Shown: piece after piece, positions 8,221 to 13,540 of the stretch
How positions within the stretch are numbered: position 1 is the stretch's first letter
Layout of the letters: each line of letters opens with the position of its first letter
DNA from: DATAFO01 sp046728015
GTDB lineage: Bacteria; Actinomycetota; Thermoleophilia; Solirubrobacterales; 70-9
Reading direction: 5' to 3'
Assembly (NCBI GenBank): GCA_046728015.1
Contig: JBKPDQ010000162.1
Location: forward strand, 1 to 13,540
Length of the DNA: 13,540 bases
Position numbers and translations under genes: made by a program
The notes under the pieces: generated by a model
Seen by the model: the letters and a program-made list of their open reading frames with translations, nothing else
What the model was told of the DNA's origin: nothing
Database searches by the model: none

Positions 8221-8249
8221 ACTGTAGGACGGCCGCCAGATCAAGTCAA
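8221..8249 (-). promoter_or_regulatory. Sigma70-type promoter of the dehydrogenase operon
   Basis: On the minus strand TTGACT (8244-8249) is followed by exactly 17 bases and TACAGT (8221-8226), close to the -35/-10 consensus at ideal spacing. Transcription would start at about 8214, giving a leader of roughly 60 bases before the small-subunit ATG. No operator-like repeat is obvious around it. Confidence 0.65.
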
Positions 8250-8277
8250 GCGGCGACGCTCAGGTGTGAACGGTGCA

Positions 8278-8585
8278 TCAGATGTCAGTCGAGCCACCGG
8301 CCGATCGCCGAGATGCCCGGTCGAGTTCGCTCGGGGTGTCGATGGCGATCCCGCCCAGAATGAGCACGATCGCCGCGATGATTGGCAGCGTCAGCGGTTC
8401 CCCGAGCCAGAGCGTCGCGACGGGGACGCTGACGACGGGCGCCGCGAGCAACCCGAGCGCGGTGGTAAGGGCCGACAGATTGCTGCTGGCCATGGCGGTG
8501 ACCCAATAGGCCAGGGCGGTTCCTGGAATGCCGGCATAGAGCAGTAGCACCACCAGCCGTCCGTTCCACTCCGCGGATGGAGGAC
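8278..8585 (-). pseudogene. DMT-superfamily (EamA) transporter, C-terminal fragment
   Basis: On the minus strand the frame from about 8570 to the TGA at 8278 reads EWNGRLVVLLLYAGIPGTAL, AYWVTAMASSNLSALTTALG, LLAAPVVSVPVATLWLGEPL and LPIIAAIVLILGGIAID. These are the last three to four membrane helices of EamA/RhaT-type drug/metabolite exporters. About 200 N-terminal residues are missing. The upstream open frame (to 8787) is not EamA-like. A neighbouring frame at about 8580-8650 has TLRSAIATIALESRSPVLHP, which could be the preceding loop, implying a frameshift before the truncation. It cannot make a functional ten-helix exporter. Confidence 0.7.
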
Positions 8586-8616
8586 CGGAGATCGGGACTC
8601 TAGGGCGATCGTCGCG

Positions 8617-8844
8617 ATGGCCGAGCGCAGAGTATTCCAGGACAGTGTGGCCTGCGGACAGGCCGCGGCCCGAATCACCCAGAGGCTGGATCACCCGTAT
8701 AAGACAACGGTCCCAACGCCGGGCCAGACGGCACCCGAGGAGTGGTGGGTGCGATCGCCGCAAGGAGCATGGGTCGCTCTCCGGCATCAGCGGATCATGC
8801 CGAACGACGACGGCAGCATCACGCTGCTGCTATTGGAGAGGTGA
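8617..8844 (+). CDS. Unrecognised 75-codon open frame
   Basis: The only reason to consider this frame is its ordered C-terminal part (APEEWWVRSPQGAWVALRHQ, then MPNDDGSITLLLLER and a stop). No ribosome binding site is seen before the ATG, and its first third overlaps possible EamA debris on the other strand. I do not recognise a family. It may be the tail of a broken gene or a chance frame. Confidence 0.2.
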   Translation: MAERRVFQDSVACGQAAARITQRLDHPYKTTVPTPGQTAPEEWWVRSPQGAWVALRHQRIMPNDDGSITLLLLER

Positions 8845-8912
8845 ACTGCCTTACACCCCAAGCTCGGGCACGATCCCGCCCTCGGTGCTGCTGCGGGCGG
8901 ATCAGGTGATTG

Positions 8913-9110
8913 ATGATGGATCTGACCCGCGACCGTTCCCTGCTCACCACCGCTCCGGTCGCCGCGCAGCTCCCGGAGCATGTGCCCGAGGCGCGGATGC
9001 TGCACGGCTGGCTGGACAGCTGGTCGGGCGTGGGCCACGTGGTCGAGGGGATGCATGACCTCGGCTACGACGTGCGCCTCACACAGTCGCCTTTCGTCTG
9101 GTGGGCTGAG
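8913..9110 (+). pseudogene. Small protein of unknown family, probably 3' truncated or frameshifted
   Basis: From the tandem ATG codons at 8913/8916 the frame reads MMDLTRDRSLLTTAPVAAQL, then EARMLHGWLDSWSGVGHVVE and GMHDLGYDVRLTQSPFVWWA, which looks like a compact soluble domain. After about residue 70 the composition changes to Gly/Pro/Arg-rich residues, as in an out-of-frame stretch. An adjacent frame gives REAVTPVPRWLGQGHDATTS. The frame remains technically open to 9401, so a 162-residue fusion with the next gene is the alternative. No function can be assigned. Confidence 0.4.
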
Positions 9111-9218
9111 TTTTGCGAGAGGCGGTCACCCCGGTGCCACGGTGGCTCGGGCAGGGCCACGACGCCACGACCTCAGACATCGCCCACACCTGGTCGGGGT
9201 CCCCAGGGTGGGCCCGGG

Positions 9219-9401
9219 ATGCTGGTGTCCGAACGCGACACCCTCCATGAGATCGCCAGCCTCATGTCGGACAGTGACCGGAAAGCCTTCCGGCGCCTGC
9301 TCTTCGCGGTGCGTGCGCACGGCGAGGCCCGGATTCAGGCGGCATTGCGGGATCTCGAAGATAGTGTGCCCGATCCTGCCGGCGACGAACCGAGCGAATG
9401 A
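9219..9401 (+). CDS. Hypothetical 60-residue acidic/helical protein
   Basis: The frame runs from ATG at 9219 to TGA at 9399-9401 and encodes MLVSERDTLHEIASLMSD, then DRKAFRRLLFAVRAHGEARI and a charged tail ending AGDEPSE. The pattern is amphipathic helices with strong GC-ending codon preference, which favours real coding. There is no strong ribosome binding site. The stop overlaps the next start in ATGA (9398-9401), indicating translational coupling. It is open upstream in the same frame (see 8913). Family unknown. Confidence 0.45.
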   Translation: MLVSERDTLHEIASLMSDSDRKAFRRLLFAVRAHGEARIQAALRDLEDSVPDPAGDEPSE

Positions 9402-9592
9402 CGCCTCGCCCTGTCTCGGCGGCCGTCCTATCCCACGGCTCCGACCCGCTGACCGCGTGGATTCGCCTCGACCTGCTCACCCGGCGCGTCGTCGGTCAAC
9501 GGATGGAGCACGCGCCGACGCCTGAGACGGATGAGGAGCTGGACAAGCTAATGGTGCTGCGCGTGTGGACGGCACGGAGGATCGTCAACTGA
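9398..9592 (+). CDS. Hypothetical 64-residue protein, coupled to the preceding gene
   Basis: It starts in the ATGA overlap with the 9219 gene and ends at TGA 9590-9592, eight bases before the stop of the convergent ligase pseudogene. The protein reads MTPRPVSAAVLSHGSDPL, then TAWIRLDLLTRRVVGQRM, HAPTPETDEELDKLMVLRVW and TARRIVN. Codon use is strongly GC-ending. There is no signal peptide, membrane segment or motif I recognise. The four-base overlap suggests that the two small proteins are made together. Confidence 0.45.
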   Translation: MTPRPVSAAVLSHGSDPLTAWIRLDLLTRRVVGQRMEHAPTPETDEELDKLMVLRVWTARRIVN

Positions 9593-9599
9593 TGCGGTG

Positions 9600-10451
9600 C
9601 TACAAAAGCGGGATGGCGCCCTCGTCGGCGAACCCGCGAAACACCGGCGCACGTAAGACTCCGGCGGGTGTCACGTCACTGTACGTCACTTCGGCCACAA
9701 GACGCGGGTCGAGCCACATCACGCCGCGCACTGGTACGCGCTCCGAGTATGGCGATGTCGCACGGACCTGCCCGTTGCTTGCCAGTGCGTCGGCGAGTCG
9801 CCTCCCTACTCCGAAATGGGTGAGACCCCGATAGCGGAGGCCGCCGCTCTGGATCGTCCCCAGCAACAGGCTCCAACCCTCCGTGCGCCCGACGACACCG
9901 CCCACGACGAAGCGGCCCTCGTGCCGGACCTTCGACTTGAGCCACGAGCGGGTCGGGCCTCCGCCGAGATACGTGGACGTCGGATCCTTGCCGACGTAGC
10001 CCTCAAGACCGCGGGCCAGGACCTCGTCCTACGCCTTGTGTCCGTCACTCGCCAGCCTTCGCACAGCGAACACCGAGCGGGCTCCGTCCAGGACGCGCTC
10101 AAGAACCTCCCGGCGGGCCTCTAGGGGACGCGCCTGGAGATCACGGCCGCGAGCGTAGAGCACATCGAAGGCGATGTAGACCGGCGCCGTCGTCGGCACC
10201 TCGGGGTGAGGCTCGACGAGCAGATCGAAGCGCGACACCAGGCGCTCATCGAATACCGCCACTTCGCCATCGAGCACGAGGGGGGTACTCGGGAGCGACG
10301 CCACGGCCTTGGCAAGGTCGGCGAAGCGCGCGGTGTGATCAGTCCCTCGCCGGCTGACAAGGCGGACGTCACGCCCGGGCTTGTAGGCGATGATGCGCCA
10401 ACCGTCGACCTTCTCCTCGTAGACCCAGCTCGATCGGTGGAAGGGCTTCAC
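9600..10451 (-). pseudogene. ATP-dependent DNA ligase with one in-frame amber codon
   Basis: The 284-codon frame encodes a small single-subunit ATP-dependent ligase that would seal DNA nicks through an enzyme-AMP intermediate. Motif I is EEKVDGWR (K14 adenylated), followed by VRLVSRRGTDHTARFADLAK, LVLDGEVAVFDERLVSRFDL (motif III) and VYIAFDVLYARGRDL. After VRRLASDGHKA the frame has TAG at 10029-10031 (codon 141). It then continues without any shift as DEVLARGLEGYVGKD (motif IV), SWLKSKVRHEGRFVVGG (motif V) and the OB-like C-terminus WLDPRLVAEVTYSDVTPAGV, ending in its own TAG at 9600-9602. Family members usually have Trp before this stretch, so TGG to TAG is the likely change. The N-terminus begins only 13 residues before K14 at a GTG that overlaps the stop of the IS91 remnant, so a short piece is probably lost. 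No Ku gene is visible. Confidence 0.85.
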
Positions 10452-10794
10452 GAGAGCCCTGCGTGCGTGACTGGCGCTTCAGTGTCTTGGCTGGCCGCGG
10501 CGGTGGGGCGCGGGGTGATCTGCGAGCACCAGGCGGCGTGGGGAGCCAGGACACCGTGAAAGCGCAGCAAGTACAAGCGCGGGGCGGGGACCAGGACGGA
10601 GAGTTTCTCGATGAGCTCCAGGGGATCGAGCAAGAGGTAGGTGGAGCCATCCCGTCGGGGATGGGGAAGCTCGTACAGCAGCTGGCCGGGGGACGTTTCC
10701 GTCAACCGGTCGAGCGCCAGGGGTGGGCGCAGGAGGTAGCGGCACAGGTGCTCCAGTTGGTCGCGGGCGTGCGGGGCGACGGCGAGAAGGGATC
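10448..10794 (-). pseudogene. IS91-type transposase remnant, central fragment
   Basis: Reading the minus strand from about 10780 gives VAPHARDQLEHLCRYLLRPP, LALDRLTETSPGQLLYELPH, PRRDGSTYLLLDPLELIEK and LVPAPRLYLLRFHGVLAPHA. This is the conserved central block of IS91-type transposases. It ends with an unusual tail at TGA 10448-10450. The N-terminal zinc-finger/rep part and the C-terminal block with the catalytic tyrosine are absent. It corresponds to the same block as the remnant at 5166-5411 but is not identical (PRRDGSTY against PRADGTTH), so the two are separate relics. The left edge overlaps the 5' end of the ligase pseudogene and the right edge abuts the start of the hydrolase gene. Confidence 0.8.
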
Positions 10795-12039
10795 ATGGCC
10801 TTGCTATCCTTGGCGTTGAAGTTGCCGACCGCGAAATTGAACGCACACACCCTGCTCGTGTCGGTCGCGCTGCTGCCACAACGGCGACTGAGAGACCTGC
10901 TCGCCATTGCCCTGGTCGCGCTGGGTTTCTCCGCCTGCTCGATCCCGCCCCGGGTGCCCGCCGTCGGCACCCTTGCTGGCCAGGCCATCGCGACCGCCGT
11001 CGATTCCGACCTGGCGAAGTATTACCTGGAGAACTACGTGCGCGGGCGGCGGATCGATCCCGAGCGCGACGCGGTCATCGACCGCGCACTCCAGCAGGTC
11101 CGCGCCGATCCGGCAGATCGAGAGGCGATGGGACGTCTCACACGCCGATCGTCGACGGACCTGGCCACCCTCTATTTCGTCGCGCGCCTGTACGAGATCC
11201 CCGCTAACCGCCGAGCGCAGGACGCGTTCCACGCCGCCCTGCAACGGCTCATGTCTCAGGCATCGACGCCGCGAATCCCCGAGGAGTACCGGGCTTACCT
11301 CCTGGCCTTTGTGCCGGGCTATGCCTACAGGAGGGATCCCTGGACGGGCGCGGACTTCGCTCGACCCCGCCACGTCATGGCGGCCCACGGGTTCTCGACC
11401 GTGCTGATCGAGACGGACGAACTCGGGACGGTGGAGGAGAACGCCGCCATCGTGGCCCGAGAGATCACGCGTCTGGGCAAGCACCACGACAAGGTCATCG
11501 TGGTGAGCACGAGCAAAGGTGGACCCGAGGTCGTGCTGGCGCTCGGCACCCTGGGGCCAGCGGACACCCTCGGGCACGTCCGCGCCTGGATCAGCGTCGG
11601 GGGGCTTCTGCGTGGAAGTCCTTATGCGGACCGCTGGGTCGGCTGGCCTCAGAGCTGGCTGGCCCGGCTGGCCTTCGCGTTCGAGGGCCTGCGGCCCGAC
11701 GCGATCGACAACCTGAGCACCGCCGTCCGGCGGCCCGCGTTTGACCGCGTGAAGCTGCCGGAACACATCCTGACGCTCCAGTACGTTGGCGTGCCGCTCT
11801 CCGGCCACATCGGCGACGCGGTGGCGAGTCGCTACGAGGCCCTCCGGCCGCTCGGACCCAACGACGGGCTCACGCTTCTCGCCGACGAGCTCATCCCGGG
11901 CGGCATCGTGGTGACCGACGTCGGGCTCGACCACTTCTACCGCGACGCGGCCATTGACCTGAAAGCCCTTGCCCTCGTCTGCGTCGTGCTCGCGGAACTG
12001 GTGGGGCGGCAAACGCCGGCTTCAGGGTACTCCTGTTGA
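10795..12039 (+). CDS. Predicted lipoprotein of the alpha/beta-hydrolase fold
   Basis: Intact frame of 414 residues from ATG 10795 (GAAGG lies a few bases upstream). The N-terminus contains LPQRRLRDLLAIALVALGFS then AC-SIPP. If C48 is the lipidated residue, the natural start is more likely GTG at 10858, giving a signal of 27 residues; the Phe at -3 is not ideal for a lipobox. The core has a nucleophile-elbow-like VIVVSTSKGGPEVVLALG (S240 in S-x-S-K-G-G), preceded by HGFSTVLIETDELGTVEENA. Later come PNDGLTLLADELIPGG (D357, acid candidate) and VGLDHFYRD (H380, catalytic His candidate). The Ser-Asp-His order and spacing fit a serine hydrolase/esterase acting in the cell envelope. The N-terminal 150 residues are helical and not recognised. 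The gene starts at the edge of IS91 debris, and no partner gene is intact nearby. Confidence 0.75.
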   Translation: MALLSLALKLPTAKLNAHTLLVSVALLPQRRLRDLLAIALVALGFSACSIPPRVPAVGTLAGQAIATAVDSDLAKYYLENYVRGRRIDPERDAVIDRALQQVRADPADREAMGRLTRRSSTDLATLYFVARLYEIPANRRAQDAFHAALQRLMSQASTPRIPEEYRAYLLAFVPGYAYRRDPWTGADFARPRHVMAAHGFSTVLIETDELGTVEENAAIVAREITRLGKHHDKVIVVSTSKGGPEVVLALGTLGPADTLGHVRAWISVGGLLRGSPYADRWVGWPQSWLARLAFAFEGLRPDAIDNLSTAVRRPAFDRVKLPEHILTLQYVGVPLSGHIGDAVASRYEALRPLGPNDGLTLLADELIPGGIVVTDVGLDHFYRDAAIDLKALALVCVVLAELVGRQTPASGYSC

Positions 12040-12100
12040 GGGCGATGCCCAGGGACAGCCGATCCGCGGGTGCGGGACGTCCGCGAGTGACCTCGCGCCC

Positions 12101-12440
12101 TCACTCCTTGAGCAGCACGCAGTGTCGGGGCTCGGCGCAGACGAACACCTCATCGCCCTCAGCCAGCGGCCGAGCGCACGATGAGCTGGCGGCCGTCCCA
12201 GTCGACGTGATACTGCGTGAAATCGCCCTGGAACACCCGCTGGCGGATCCGGCCCGGCCATGCGTTGACCGACATCTCCGGACGCCCGCGCCCGAGGCGG
12301 AGGTGGACGGTGCGAACGGCCATGAGCGCCTCGGCCCCCACCTGGCGGTCGAGAGCGTTGCCATTGGACCAACGCGCCCCCGGGAGTCTGGAGGACGACG
12401 AGCCCGTCGCCCTCGAGATTGGCGCGTCGGCGTCCGCATA
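12101..12440 (-). pseudogene. ABC-transporter ATPase, C-terminal TOBE-domain remnant (PotA/FbpC-like)
   Basis: The minus strand shows, in three different frames in the correct order, ANLEGDGLVVLQTPGGA, then ALMAVRTVHLRLG and NAWPGRIRQRVFQGDFTQYH followed by VDWDGRQLIVRS, then LAEGDEVFVCAEPRHCVLL and KE before TGA at 12101-12103. This is the regulatory TOBE part of polyamine/iron-type importer ATPases. The Walker A, signature and Walker B parts are absent, and at least two frameshifts are needed to join the pieces. It is a degraded tail with no adjacent permease, and it is unrelated to the family-5 binding protein at the other end of the window. Confidence 0.65.
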
Positions 12441-12509
12441 CCGGGCGGCTATCCATGCTCGATATTGCCGATCCAGGACGTAGCTACGCGACGCTGGAGG
12501 AACTCGAAC

Positions 12510-12674
12510 GCGCCCTCTTCGCCGTGGGACCTTGAAGTCGAGGCCCCAATAGCGATTGAGCAGGGCGTATGCCATGAGCCGCCGTGAGATTCCCTCGTCG
12601 ATGACCAATCGCCCTGAGCCGTACCCGTGCAGGCATTCGAGCAGAACAGCAGGTTGCCCTGCCATGAGCGACAA
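12510..12674 (-). pseudogene. Aminoglycoside-phosphotransferase-like gene, C-terminal piece
   Basis: On the minus strand from the ATG-like codon near 12663 the frame gives AVLLECLHGYGSGRLVIDEG, ISRRLMAYALLNRYWGLDFK and VP. This resembles the C-terminal helices of APH-type kinases (..ALSRRLMAYALLHRYSNL..). A neighbouring frame right after it has EEGAFEFLQRRVA, which could be the true end after a frameshift. It lies in the opposite orientation to the central piece at 12664-12966. Confidence 0.55.
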
Positions 12675-12966
12675 TGCTGGAACGGCGAACTCGTACTCCC
12701 ACCTCCGTCGTCAGCTCGGTGAGATCCTGGCCCGACTTCACGCCGTTCCGACGAGCCCCCTCTTGGGGCATCCGGTGCTGACCGAAGGGTGGTTGCGACT
12801 CGTCGGCAGGCCGATCGAGGAATGCGTTGCAATCCATCGAGGGCATGGCGCTCCCGAGGTATGGTTGGCTCGGCTGCCCCAGTTCTTTGAGCGAGTGCCG
12901 CTACATCCATGGAGCTTCACTCCGGTGCTCGTGAACGGCAACGTCCACCAGGGGCACCTCCTCGTC
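12664..12966 (+). pseudogene. Aminoglycoside-phosphotransferase-like gene, central piece
   Basis: On the plus strand the frame contains LRRQLGEILARLHAVPTSP, AIHRGHGAPEVWLARLPQFF, ERVPLHPWSFTPVLVNGN and VHQGHLLV. This corresponds to the linker helix and catalytic-loop block of APH/choline-kinase-like proteins, where VLLHGDLHPGNLLV is usual. Asn replaces the catalytic Asp position (NGNVH), so even an intact copy would be atypical. Directly after HLLV the homology stops on this strand and resumes on the opposite strand (12972-13040). The N-terminal nucleotide-binding lobe is not found. The open frame extends to 13134 only by chance. Confidence 0.65.
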
Positions 12967-12971
12967 GTCAT

Positions 12972-13040
12972 CCGAGCACTGCGCTGTCGAAGTCGAACAG
13001 CCCCACAAGCCGCCACTTGTCGTCACGCTCGTAGGTCGCG
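12972..13040 (-). pseudogene. Aminoglycoside-phosphotransferase-like gene, metal-binding piece in inverted orientation
   Basis: Minus-strand reading gives TYERDDKWRLVGLFDFDSA then VLG and a TGA. The block WRLVGLFDFDSAVLG is the metal-binding D-x-D/DFG-like motif of APH kinases. In intact relatives it follows directly on the HLLV of the central piece, with only a few residues between. Here that join is head-to-head, so this short segment is inverted relative to its natural neighbour, while it shares orientation with the C-terminal piece. Confidence 0.65.
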
Positions 13041-13142
13041 TTTGATTCGCTCGATGAATGGCCCTTTCATTTCGTTATATTGTGGTCGTCCTTCCGGTGC
13101 TTGTCTTACCGCATCTTCTTTTACTTTCAGGTAGGCCTCACG
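13023..13142 (-). pseudogene. AT-rich coding fragment of unknown family, C-terminal end
   Basis: The minus-strand frame reads EAYLKVKEDAVRQAPEGRPQ, then YNEMKGPFIERIKRDLRA and TGA at 13023-13025. Many codons end in A or T (aaa, gta, gaa, gat, aga, caa, tat), unlike every neighbouring gene, and the DNA at about 13041-13130 is visibly AT-richer. The amino-acid pattern (charged, helical) looks like a real protein end. Its last codons run into the phosphotransferase piece, so the stop may not be native. I do not recognise the family. Confidence 0.4.
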
Positions 13143-13342
13143 CGCAGGCCGACGAGGTCTTCAGCGTGTGTGGCCTGCCCGAGGTCACGCTGCGTCGGGT
13201 GAGCGACGGCCAGTACCAGGCCGAGCTGATCGGCCTGTTCCTCGACACTGACTACAACGCGCTCTGCCTTCACGTGAGCCAGGCGTTCCCGCCACGAGCC
13301 GGACACCGACGCCGGCGCGCGGGTGCTAGCATGGGGCCATGA
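13143..13342 (+). pseudogene. Site-specific DNA methyltransferase, C-terminal remnant (Mod-like)
   Basis: The plus-strand frame gives FSVCGLPEVTLRRVSDGQY, QAELIGL, then FLDTDYNALCLHVSQAFPP. The string W-F/L-DTDYN...QAFF is a signature near the C-terminus of type III/Mod-like adenine DNA methyltransferases (usually ..VDVYDP....IACWFIDTDYN..). About 20-30 residues between AELIGL and FLDTDYN are missing in frame, and the sequence loses similarity after QAFPPR. The catalytic DPPY and SAM-binding parts are absent. It is a dead fragment whose stop is at 13340-13342. Confidence 0.45.
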
Positions 13343-13367
13343 GCCGCCCCGAACGCGGCGAGGAGGC

Positions 13368-13540
13368 GTGAGTCAGCTTCCGCCGTTCTTCGTCGCCGCC
13401 GGCGACCGGTTCATCCCCTCCGCGTCGGCGCGCGGGCCGTGGAGCGAGCGGCATCAGCACGGTGGCCCGCCTGCCGCACTCCTCGCCCGCGCGTTCGCGC
13501 GCCAGGCCGGGCTCGACTCGCAGATCGCGCGCCTGACCTT
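13368..13540 (+). CDS. Acyl-CoA thioesterase-like protein (TesB/4HBT type), 3' end outside window
   Basis: The frame from GTG 13368 reads MSQLPPFFVAAGDRFIPSAS, ARGPWSERHQHGGPPAALLA and RAFARQAGLDSQIARLT, then leaves the window. The block RGPWSxxxQHGGPPAALLARA is the N-terminal hallmark of TesB-like double-hotdog thioesterases, which cleave acyl-CoA thioesters. AGGAGG lies at 13361-13366, only one base before the GTG, which is too close for a normal start. A ten-codon frame, ATG 13339 to TGA 13371, overlaps the GTG as GTGA, so re-initiation after this leader is possible. TAGCAT at 13326-13331 could be a -10 element close to that ATG, without an evident -35. Confidence 0.75.
   Translation, partial: MSQLPPFFVAAGDRFIPSASARGPWSERHQHGGPPAALLARAFARQAGLDSQIARLT

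Noticed and set aside
10804..12012. Minus-strand open frame of 402 codons
   Set aside because: It mirrors the hydrolase gene with His/Arg/Gly-rich shadow composition; the plus strand has the signal sequence and catalytic motifs.
13058..13342. Secreted 94-residue plus-strand protein with hydrophobic N-terminus
   Set aside because: The hydrophobic start is the antisense of the AT-rich coding fragment; only the later part matches a methyltransferase tail.
1..13540. CRISPR array, tRNA, rRNA or prophage
   Set aside because: No spaced direct repeats, no tRNA-like cloverleaf and no rRNA or phage structural gene were seen on reading both strands.

Overview
The window is a high-GC stretch of a bacterial chromosome. 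It mixes a few intact metabolic genes with an unusually dense set of broken, truncated and rearranged gene remnants. The GC-ending codon use, the small-molecule enzymes (family-5 solute-binding protein, YtcJ-type amidohydrolase, Tat-exported molybdenum hydroxylase, TesB-like thioesterase) and the debris of IS481/IS3-like, IS21-like and IS91-like elements fit an uncultivated soil or groundwater bacterium, for example of the Rokubacteria/Methylomirabilota type. That taxonomic guess is inference only; no rRNA or marker gene is present.

Layout. 1-947 (-): an IS with a DDE transposase split by one frameshift, running off the left edge. Its 5' terminus lies inside an IS21-type istA remnant (948-1470, -). 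1493-3097 (-): intact exported substrate-binding protein of an ABC importer, whose permease genes are absent; the istA remnant lies where they might be expected. 3365-4897 (+): a divergently transcribed amidohydrolase with all metal ligands but a missing N-terminal strand. 5166-5411 (-): IS91-type transposase remnant with an internal deletion. 5465-8153 (-): a two-gene operon for a Tat-exported molybdopterin/[2Fe-2S] dehydrogenase, with a good sigma70-type promoter at 8221-8249 and a strong terminator hairpin at 5424-5450. 8278-8585 (-): truncated DMT (EamA) transporter. 8913-9592 (+): small unrecognised genes, two of them overlapping by ATGA. 9600-10451 (-): ATP-dependent DNA ligase interrupted by a single in-frame TAG. 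10448-10794 (-): a second IS91-type remnant. 10795-12039 (+): intact alpha/beta-hydrolase, probably a lipoprotein. 12101-13342: a mosaic of an ABC ATPase TOBE end, three pieces of one aminoglycoside-phosphotransferase-like gene in permuted order and orientation, an AT-rich coding fragment and a DNA methyltransferase tail. 13368-13540 (+): start of an acyl-CoA thioesterase-like gene.

How the genes work together. The only clear functional unit is the dehydrogenase operon: the small [2Fe-2S] subunit and the large molybdopterin subunit are translationally coupled, and there is no FAD subunit, as in isoquinoline 1-oxidoreductase (IorAB)-type enzymes. The divergent solute-binding protein and amidohydrolase could form an uptake/hydrolysis pair, but this is not demonstrable here. 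No clearly new defence or mobile system was found. The most notable observations are the scrambled phosphotransferase gene, the ligase with one exactly in-frame amber codon, the nested insertion sequences, and the two IS91-type remnants bracketing the dehydrogenase segment.
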